A DNA stretch of 64,000 bases, taken from contig NZ_BOQP01000035.1 of assembly GCF_018332715.1 (NCBI RefSeq), positions 144,366 to 208,365 on the forward strand. The letters are read 5' to 3'. Source of the stretch: Winogradskya consettensis. Lineage in GTDB: Bacteria > Actinomycetota > Actinomycetes > Mycobacteriales > Micromonosporaceae. Within the stretch, counting starts at the first letter, position 1, and each line of letters starts with the position of its first letter. Shown here piece by piece: positions 58,520 to 64,000 of the stretch. Under the pieces are notes generated by a model that saw nothing but the letters and a program-made list of their open reading frames with translations, had not been told where the DNA came from and ran no database searches. Made by a program: the position numbers and the translations under genes.

Positions 58520-60667
58520 GTGACAGCCGAACGTGTTCTTGCCGGGCTCGATCCCGACCAGCGCAGGGCCGTGACCGCTCCGGCGGGCCCGGTCTGCATC
58601 CTCGCCGGTGCGGGAACAGGTAAGACACGTGCCATTACCCACCGCATCGCATATCGAACTCTTTCCGGTGAAATCAGCCCGCGGCATGTGCTCGCGGTTA
58701 CCTTCACCGCGCGGGCCGCCGCCGAGATGCGAGCCCGGCTGACCGCGCTCGGCGCCGGAAAAGTACAGGCCCGCACGTTCCATGCGGCCGCATTGCGCCA
58801 AGTGCGATATTTCGCGGCCCGGCTGCTCGAAGGCCGAGGCATGCCCGAGCTGGTGGAGAGCAAGGCTCGCCTGGTCACCCTCGCCGCCAACCACGCCGGG
58901 GTGCGCGCCGACCGCAACGCCGCCCGTGACCTCGCCAGCGAGATCGAATGGGCCAAGTCGTCGCTGGTCGAGCCCGGGGGGTACGTCGTGGCCGCGACCA
59001 AGGCGCTGCGCGAGCCGCCGTACGAGGTGGGCAAGGTCGCTGACGTGTTCGCCGCGTACGAGTCGCTCAAACGCCGTCAGGGTGTGATCGACTTCGAGGA
59101 CATGTTGCGCGCCGCCGTCTGGGGCATCGAGGAGCACTCCGACGTCGCCGAGCAGGTCCGCTCGCAGTACAGGCACTTCGTGGTCGACGAGTACCAGGAC
59201 GTCAACCCGCTCCAGCAGCGTCTGCTCGACGCCTGGCTCGGCGGCCGGGACGACGTCACCGTGGTCGGCGACGCCAGCCAGACGATCTACTCGTTCACCG
59301 GCGCGACCTCGTCGTACCTCGTCGATTTTCCGCGCCAGCGCCGCGAGGCCGTCGTCGTCCGGCTGACCCGCGACTACCGCTCCACCCCCCAGGTCGTCGG
59401 TCTCGCCAACGCCGTGATCAAGCAGGCCCGCGGCACCGAGGCCCGGCTGCGCCTCGAACTCGTCGGTCAGCGCCCACCCGGCGCCGAGCCCGATCTCAAG
59501 ATCTTCCCGGATGAGCCCGCCGAAGCCCTCGCGGTCGCCAAGCGCTGCCGCGAGCTGATCGCCGCGGGCACCCCGGCCAGCGAGATCGCCATCCTCTTCC
59601 GCACCAACGCCCAGTCGCAGGGTTACGAGGAAGCGCTCGCCGAGGCCCACGTCCCCTATGTCGTCCGGGGCGCCGAACGGTTCTTCGAACGCAGCGAGGT
59701 TCGCCAGGCCATGATCGCCCTGCGCGCCGCCGTGCGCTCCACCCCCGGCGAGACCCCGCTGGTCCAGGCCGTCGTCGAGGCACTGTCAGCGACCGGCTGG
59801 GCCCGCGACAGGCCCCCGGCAGGCGGCGCCCAGCGTGAGCAGTGGGAGGCACTCGCCGCGATCGTCGCCCTTTCCGAGGAGTACGCCCGGAGCCCCGCTC
59901 TGGTTCCGATAGGCGAAGCGGGAGCCGTGCAACGCGACGTCTCGTTGTCCGAATTCAACGAGGAGCTTGCCCGCCGTGCCGAGCAGCAGCACGCCCCGAC
60001 CGTCGAAGGCGTGACGCTGGCCTCCCTGCACTCCGCCAAGGGCCTCGAATGGGACGCGGTGTTCCTGGTCGGGCTCGCCGACGGCACCCTGCCCACGACG
60101 TACGCGAAGACCACCGAACAGCTCGAGGAGGAACGCCGGCTGCTCTACGTCGGGGTGACCCGGGCCCGGCAGTGGCTGTGGCTCTCCTACGGCCAGATGC
60201 GCGCGTCCGGCGGCCGCACCCGACGCCCGTGCCGCTTCCTACCGCAGCTCACCGACACCCGCCACCGCACTTTCGAGAAACCGGGCGTGGCGACAGCGAG
60301 CCGAAAAGCCGCCAGCAGGCATGCCCCCGTGGCCTCGTGCCGCATCTGCGGAGCAACGCTGACGGCCGGTGTCGACCGCAAACTGGGCCGCTGCGCCACC
60401 TGCCCGTCGGACCTCGACCAGGAGCTCTACGAGCGGCTGCAGACCTGGCGTGCGCTGGTCGCGAAGGAGCAGAAAGTCCCTGCGTACGTCGTCTTCACCG
60501 ACGCCACGATCGTGGCCATCGCCGAGCGTCAGCCGGGCACTCCGCCGGAGCTGCTGGCGATCGCCGGCCTCGGCCCCCGCAAGCTCAATCAGTACGGCGC
60601 CGCGGTGTTCGCTCTTGTCGCGGGCGCCGACCCCATCGAGACGGCCGAAAAAAACTTTGAAAGTTAG
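58520..60667 (+). CDS. uvrD2: ATP-dependent DNA helicase UvrD2 with tetracysteine and HRDC domains
   Basis: 715 residues from GTG 58520. Walker A is LAGAGTGKTRAI (about 28-39), motif II HFVVDEYQDVNPLQ near 220, motif III GDASQTIYSFTGA, motif VI RLLYVGVTRARQWLWL. After the helicase come CRICGATL and GRCATC (about 606-630), the tetracysteine that defines UvrD2, and a C-terminal HRDC domain (ELLAIAGLGPRKLNQYG). It unwinds 3'-tailed duplexes and is essential in mycobacteria. Syntenic with Rv3198c, just upstream of whiB7. Confidence 0.93.
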   Translation: MTAERVLAGLDPDQRRAVTAPAGPVCILAGAGTGKTRAITHRIAYRTLSGEISPRHVLAVTFTARAAAEMRARLTALGAGKVQARTFHAAALRQVRYFAARLLEGRGMPELVESKARLVTLAANHAGVRADRNAARDLASEIEWAKSSLVEPGGYVVAATKALREPPYEVGKVADVFAAYESLKRRQGVIDFEDMLRAAVWGIEEHSDVAEQVRSQYRHFVVDEYQDVNPLQQRLLDAWLGGRDDVTVVGDASQTIYSFTGATSSYLVDFPRQRREAVVVRLTRDYRSTPQVVGLANAVIKQARGTEARLRLELVGQRPPGAEPDLKIFPDEPAEALAVAKRCRELIAAGTPASEIAILFRTNAQSQGYEEALAEAHVPYVVRGAERFFERSEVRQAMIALRAAVRSTPGETPLVQAVVEALSATGWARDRPPAGGAQREQWEALAAIVALSEEYARSPALVPIGEAGAVQRDVSLSEFNEELARRAEQQHAPTVEGVTLASLHSAKGLEWDAVFLVGLADGTLPTTYAKTTEQLEEERRLLYVGVTRARQWLWLSYGQMRASGGRTRRPCRFLPQLTDTRHRTFEKPGVATASRKAASRHAPVASCRICGATLTAGVDRKLGRCATCPSDLDQELYERLQTWRALVAKEQKVPAYVVFTDATIVAIAERQPGTPPELLAIAGLGPRKLNQYGAAVFALVAGADPIETAEKNFES

Positions 60668-60724
60668 TCCGTTAATTCGTTTGCCCTCCCTGCGGGGGAG
60701 CGAATAGCCTCAGTTCACACCTTG

Positions 60725-60741
60725 GCGAGCGACCTGCTCGC
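60725..60741 (+). other. Stem-loop in the whiB7 leader
   Basis: GCGAGC (60725-60730) and GCTCGC (60736-60741) pair around GACCT, about 45 nt before the upstream ORF. Upstream, 60668-60720 is AT-rich then promoter-like (TAGCCT near 60705) and is the likely whiB7 promoter region. Confidence 0.45.
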
Positions 60742-60783
60742 AAAGGGTTTCGGATCGAGTGCAACACGATGGAGGAGGTGGCA

Positions 60784-61110
60784 ATGATGAGGCTCAACTA
60801 CACGATCGAGCGTCCGTCGACGCTGCCTGCTGCGTTCTGCACTCCATCCGCTTCTTGGCTCCCCATGACCGCCCTCGCGCTGGAATCCGCCCTTGTGGTG
60901 GAGTCCGCCCCCGTGGCGATCCTGGCTGCTGAGCGGGCCCCGGTTTCGCAGGCGCACCAGGTCCAGGTCCAGGCCGAGCTGGCCCAGGTTCTGGTGTCCG
61001 TCGATGGAAGCTACGAGACCAGTGGGTTCACGGGCGGCAACGGCACGGATATCCCGATGAAGCGTCGGAATGGTGCCAGCGGCGTCCCGCCTCGAGGAAG
61101 GCCGGTCTGA
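60784..61110 (+). CDS. whiB7 leader ORF (candidate attenuation sensor)
   Basis: 108 codons from ATG 60784 (ATG 60787 possible), with GGAGGAGG at 60771-60778, one of the strongest ribosome sites in the window. The product has no recognised domain; the middle is Ala/Val/Gln-rich (QAHQVQVQAELAQVLVSV) and the end basic. It ends inside a hairpin (61104-61120) in front of a terminator and antiterminator segment. In mycobacteria and Streptomyces whiB7/wblC is controlled by an upstream ORF whose stalled translation prevents termination. This fits that role; it may also be a real protein. Confidence 0.7.
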   Translation: MMRLNYTIERPSTLPAAFCTPSASWLPMTALALESALVVESAPVAILAAERAPVSQAHQVQVQAELAQVLVSVDGSYETSGFTGGNGTDIPMKRRNGASGVPPRGRPV

Positions 61111-61138
61111 TCTACAGACCTCCGGCTCACCTCGAGGC
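61089..61138 (+). promoter_or_regulatory. Antiterminator and stop-codon hairpin of the whiB7 attenuator
   Basis: GCCTCGAGG (61089-61097, last codons of the leader ORF) is fully complementary to CCTCGAGGC (61130-61138), which overlaps the left arm of the terminator. GGTCTG/CAGACC (61104-61109 and 61115-61120) form a hairpin that contains the leader ORF stop codon. Ribosome position near the end of the ORF would decide which structure forms. Confidence 0.6.
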
Positions 61139-61178
61139 CGCGGAACCCCTAACCGGGATCCGCGGCCTTAATTTTTTG
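61136..61178 (+). terminator. Intrinsic terminator upstream of whiB7
   Basis: GGCCGCGGA (61136-61144) and TCCGCGGCC (61159-61167) form a perfect 9-bp stem with a 14-nt loop and the tail TTAATTTTTTG. It lies 75 nt before the whiB7 start codon, so the default is premature termination. Confidence 0.85.
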
Positions 61179-61252
61179 CCGGCTCACCGGCCGGTGTAAA
61201 CGAAGCACCACGATCCAGAAGATCGAGAAGAAGAGAGAGGTGACCGGGCTTT

Positions 61253-61615
61253 ATGAGTCTGGCGCTGGCCCCCCTCGACGTGAGCGTCGAGATCGAGGCA
61301 AACCTGCCCTGTCGGAAGTTCGACCCGGACCTTTGGTTCTCGGACTCCCCGGCCCAGCTGGAACTGGCAAAGTCGCTCTGCGGGGACTGCCCGCTGCGCG
61401 TCGAATGCCTGGCCGGCGCGGTCGAGCGGAACGAGCCCTGGGGCGTCTGGGGCGGCGAAATCTTCGAGCGCGGCGCAGTCGTCGCGCGCAAGCGGCCCCG
61501 TGGCCGTCCCCGCAAGGTCGACGTCGCCCGCGACGCCGAGCTCGCCGTTGAGGTCGAAGAGCGTCTCGAGGCCGTCGGTCTCGAATCCCGCAACTCGGTC
61601 CGGCTGGCAGCCTGA
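61253..61615 (+). CDS. whiB7: WhiB7 Fe-S transcription factor, antibiotic-resistance regulator
   Basis: 120 residues. The four cluster cysteines are C20, C43, C46 and C52 (CGDC in the middle), followed by EPWGVWGGE and the AT-hook RPRGRPRK near 80-88, which distinguishes WhiB7 from other WhiB proteins. WhiB7 binds sigma-A and activates genes for intrinsic resistance to ribosome-targeting antibiotics. GAGAGG lies about 12 nt ahead of ATG 61253. The leader carries the attenuator described above. Syntenic with Rv3197A. Confidence 0.95.
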   Translation: MSLALAPLDVSVEIEANLPCRKFDPDLWFSDSPAQLELAKSLCGDCPLRVECLAGAVERNEPWGVWGGEIFERGAVVARKRPRGRPRKVDVARDAELAVEVEERLEAVGLESRNSVRLAA

Positions 61616-61616
61616 A

Positions 61617-61829
61617 ATGACCACCATCACCACCCCTTACCGAAAGACGGAAGACGCAGCGATGACCCCGAACGGAACCCCCAAGGTAAGACTCATCCAA
61701 GAAGCGCTATCACGCGCCCGAATGCGTAGGCCTCAGGAAATCCACACCCCTGAGGCCCACCGCCCCGCACGTCAGATCGCCATGGAGGCCCGCCACCGGG
61801 CCGCCAACGAGCTGGGTGGACGCCTCTGA
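61617..61829 (+). CDS. Small basic protein downstream of whiB7
   Basis: 70 residues from ATG 61617, 1 nt after the whiB7 stop; ATG 61662 with GGAAG ahead is the alternative. The sequence is basic and helical (VRLIQEALSRARMRRPQEI, then ARQIAMEARHRAANEL). It is likely co-translated with whiB7 and induced with it. No family recognised. Confidence 0.65.
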   Translation: MTTITTPYRKTEDAAMTPNGTPKVRLIQEALSRARMRRPQEIHTPEAHRPARQIAMEARHRAANELGGRL

Positions 61830-61845
61830 TCGTGCCCTTCCCAAC

Positions 61846-61890
61846 CGCCCCGCCCGCAGCTCACCCTGCGAGCGGGGCGCTTCCGTTTCC
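61846..61890 (+). terminator. Terminator of the whiB7 operon
   Basis: CGCCCCGC (61846-61853) pairs with GCGGGGCG (61872-61879), with an inner CGCAG/CTGCG extension and one mismatch, then CTTCCGTTTCC. The 450-bp stretch 61830-62282 has no recognisable gene; it holds this hairpin and the 16-bp repeat array. Confidence 0.65.
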
Positions 61891-62033
61891 GCTGCCGCTA
61901 ATGTTCCCGTTCCGCTTTGGTTGCCGCTTCCGCGTGAGGCGGCTCTCTTTGAGGCGGCTTTCCGCCGAAGTCTGTCCCGGTCGGCGCTGATCCGGCTACC
62001 AGGTGGCCCGGCTGTCTAACGGTCGAGCCATCT

Positions 62034-62209
62034 GACAGCCGCCCCCATTGGCCAGCGCCCCCATTGGCCGGCGCCCCCATTGACAGGCGACCCGGTTGGC
62101 CGGCGCCCCCATTGACAGGCGACCCGGTTGGCCGGCGCCCCCATTGGCCGGCGCCCCCATTGGCCGGCGACCCGGTTGGTAGGCGGCCCGGTTGGCAGGC
62201 GGATCGCTT
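62034..62209. repeat. 16-bp tandem array with two interleaved unit types
   Basis: About eleven 16-bp units. Type A is GGCCGGCGCCCCCATT, type B is GACAGGCGACCCGGTT or close variants. The order is A A A B A B A A, then hybrids (GGCCGGCGACCCGGTT and more diverged ends). The hybrids suggest recombination between units. It lies between the whiB7 terminator and the ABC1 kinase 3' end. Confidence 0.9.
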
Positions 62210-62282
62210 CATTGCTGTGCGAGGCCGGCGTCAGCAACACCGCGGCCCGTCTCGTCGTGCCGAGTGTCCAGCTGGCCTGAAA

Positions 62283-63629
62283 TCAAGCGACCGGAGCGAA
62301 GCCGGGAAGCCATTTCTCGAGAATCGTCCGATACGGCGCCTTGGCCTCCAGCTGGCACAGGACCCCGATCGAGCCCAGCGTCACCCGGTGGATCAGCAGG
62401 TAGGACGGCGGAAGGTTCAGCTTGCGGCTCAGCTGGAAGCCCGGCGACCGGGGGCTGGAGAGCCGGGTGGCCTCGGCGCGGATCCAGGCACGGGTGAACC
62501 GGAACTCGTCCACAGCGACCGGCTCGATCATCGGCCGTAGGAAGTCGAGAACCGCCCGGGCGTCAAGCTCGTCATCCGGTTTGATGAAGCCCTCTTCGCG
62601 GAGCCCGTCCGCAACACCGTCGGCGTCACCGTCGAGAGCGAGCCGAACCAGTCGTCCGATCGGCTCGGGGTGCCCCTCCGGCAACCGCGCCACCGCCCCG
62701 AAGTCGATGACTCCCAGGCGGCCATCGGGAAGAATCCGGAAATTCCCGGGGTGCGGGTCGGCATGCAGCAACCCGGCCCGAGCCGGCGCCGAGAAGTGCA
62801 GCGTCGCCATGAGCCGCCCAGCCTCGTCCCGCTCCTCCTCGGTGCCATCCGTAATGACCTTGGCCAGCGGCGTTCCGTCAACCCACTCGGTTACCAGCAC
62901 CCGAGGCGACGAAGCCAGCACCCGAGGCACATAGATCTCCGCATCATCCCTGAACGCGTTCGCGAACGCGGTCTGAGTCTCCGCCTCCATCGCGTAGTCA
63001 AGCTCTTCGATCACCCGCTCACGCAACTCGGTGAGCAGCGGCTTCATGTCCATGCCCGGCTGAATGACCTTGAACATCCCGGCGAGCCGCCCGAGTTGTT
63101 TGAGATCGGAGATCAGCGCCTCACCGGCCCCCGGATACTGAACCTTCACCGCCACGGTGATCGTCTTCGGCTTGGCACCCTTACGCGAAGGCGGCAACTT
63201 CCAGACTGCCTTGTGCACCTGCCCGATACTCGCGGCCGCAGCCGGACTGTCATCGAACTCAGCGAACTTGTCCCGCCAGTCCGCCCCCAACTGCTCGGCC
63301 AGCGCCTTGTGCACACTCGCCACCGGCATCGGCGGGGCAGCTTCCTGAAGCTTGGTCAGCGCCTGCCGATAGGGCCCGGCCATCTCCTCGGGCATGGCGG
63401 CCTCAAAGACCGACAGCGCCTGCCCGAACTTCATCGCCCCACCCTTGAGCTGGCCAAGGACGCTGAAAAGCTGTTCGGCGGTGCGCTGCTGGATGTCCGC
63501 GGAGATGACATCGCCGGCGATCCCCGTAACCCTCTTACCAAACCCGAGCACCGTCCGCCCGGCAAAGCCGAGAGGCAGCGCTGCAAGCTTGGCGGTCCGG
63601 GACGCCGCACGACGCGGGATATCGGTCAC
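62283..63629 (-). CDS. ABC1/ADCK (UbiB-like) atypical kinase
   Basis: 448 residues from GTG 63629, preceded by CACAAT and 6 nt (possible leaderless start); the frame is open to 63998. The ABC1-specific KxGQ motif is LKGGAMKFGQALS near 65, the A-rich loop AAAASIGQVHKA replaces the P-loop, and HADPHPGNFRILPD with IDFGAVARL supply catalytic and metal residues. Length and position match Rv3197 (about 447 residues), convergent with whiB7. ABC1 proteins support lipid or quinone metabolism; the function in actinobacteria is not settled. Confidence 0.9.
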   Translation of the reverse strand: MTDIPRRAASRTAKLAALPLGFAGRTVLGFGKRVTGIAGDVISADIQQRTAEQLFSVLGQLKGGAMKFGQALSVFEAAMPEEMAGPYRQALTKLQEAAPPMPVASVHKALAEQLGADWRDKFAEFDDSPAAAASIGQVHKAVWKLPPSRKGAKPKTITVAVKVQYPGAGEALISDLKQLGRLAGMFKVIQPGMDMKPLLTELRERVIEELDYAMEAETQTAFANAFRDDAEIYVPRVLASSPRVLVTEWVDGTPLAKVITDGTEEERDEAGRLMATLHFSAPARAGLLHADPHPGNFRILPDGRLGVIDFGAVARLPEGHPEPIGRLVRLALDGDADGVADGLREEGFIKPDDELDARAVLDFLRPMIEPVAVDEFRFTRAWIRAEATRLSSPRSPGFQLSRKLNLPPSYLLIHRVTLGSIGVLCQLEAKAPYRTILEKWLPGFAPVA

Positions 63630-64000
63630 CAGATCATTGTGACCGACGTGACGCCAAACGACCCCCCGCCCCGATACCCCACCCACCCAGCACCCCTTCG
63701 AACCCCGAAGTGTTTTGTACGCACTTAGCGCCTGTTGAGGCTTACATCCCACGCCATCCGAGGCGAGATCGTGCCCCTCAGCCCCAAAATGCCGTCTTGA
63801 AAAAGATTGCCCCACTGCTCCACCCGACCTCAGGACCGATGCCTGGACCAGCGGCTGGACAGCTGGAGGCTGGAAGCCCGGGTCGCGAGGGACCCAGGTG
63901 GTGAGGTCCCAGGTGCGGGTGGCCATGGCTGGGCGGCGGGGGTCTGGGTAGCGATGGCCGGGCGGCGACGGCGAAGGTGGCGATGGCCAGGTTGGCATGG
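63630..64000. other. No gene seen
   Basis: These 371 bp upstream of the ABC1 kinase gene contain only antisense or short frames without ribosome sites. From about 63900 the sequence becomes a degenerate GATGGCCGGGCGGCG-like repeat that runs off the right edge. Confidence 0.5.

Noticed and set aside
62034..62209. CRISPR-like regular repeat
   Set aside because: Continuous 16-bp period without unique spacers.
62283..63998. Long 571-codon form of the ABC1 kinase
   Set aside because: The extra N-terminus is Pro/Arg-rich repeat sequence; GTG 63629 gives the family length of about 447.
1..64000. Search for tRNA, rRNA, insertion sequences, integrases and attachment sites
   Set aside because: No cloverleaf, rRNA-like block, transposase or integrase motif was seen by eye; a covariance-model scan would be the decisive test for RNAs.

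Overview
The window is GC-rich, densely packed DNA with many GTG starts, 4-bp ATGA/GTGA gene overlaps and several leaderless promoters. It carries actinobacterial hallmark genes (adnAB, uvrD2, whiB7, a mycoredoxin, the actinobacterial type of dapD). The gene content fits a filamentous actinomycete of the Micromonosporaceae (Actinoplanes-like); that family assignment is inference. No rRNA, tRNA, CRISPR array, phage or insertion sequence was recognised.

Region 1 (1-19730) is a cell-surface glycan island. On the minus strand lie a secreted L-type lectin (cut by the window edge), a UDP-sugar 4-epimerase, a PelF-type GT4 glycosyltransferase and a PelG-type membrane transporter. A GHL15-like glycosidase is transcribed divergently, followed by a secreted DUF4832-type protein. 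A tightly coupled five-gene operon (8271-14064) follows: degenerate GT2, GT4, SGNH esterase, ArnT/PMT-like membrane glycosyltransferase and Wzx-like flippase. Another GT4 and a secreted glycosidase-like protein close the island at 17515-19730. Between them sit an alpha/beta hydrolase and a type IV AbiEi/AbiEii toxin-antitoxin pair with a palindromic operator over a leaderless promoter.

Region 2 (19800-32730) holds signalling and metabolic genes: a decayed RidA gene, a membrane MCP next to a GAF-EAL protein, an atypical SDR, a nitrilase-family/methyltransferase pair, a threonine-aldolase-like enzyme, a MerR regulator fused to DNA sliding-clamp domains, a small P-loop kinase, a LysE/ArgP pair and two LOG-family proteins.

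Region 3 (32756-39746) has divergent dapE and dapD for lysine and peptidoglycan synthesis. Between them is a two-gene WXG100-like plus cysteine-peptidase-like module that looks like type VII secretion cargo. ArsR/MFS and LacI genes follow.

Region 4 (39768-63629) matches the M. tuberculosis Rv3202c-Rv3197 block: adnA, adnB, nudC, mrx1, uvrD2, whiB7 and an ABC1 kinase. Here it is interrupted by a cold-shock gene with a structured leader, an acyltransferase, small membrane proteins, an Rrf2-controlled SsuABC-type importer and an M16 protease pair. The whiB7 leader carries a 108-codon upstream ORF, an intrinsic terminator and a complementary antiterminator segment, as expected for ribosome-mediated attenuation.

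Short tandem repeats recur throughout: 14-bp and 16-bp intergenic arrays, and 12-, 24- and 33-bp repeats inside genes. Start sites were chosen from ribosome binding sites, overlaps or leaderless -10 positions and are inference where stated.
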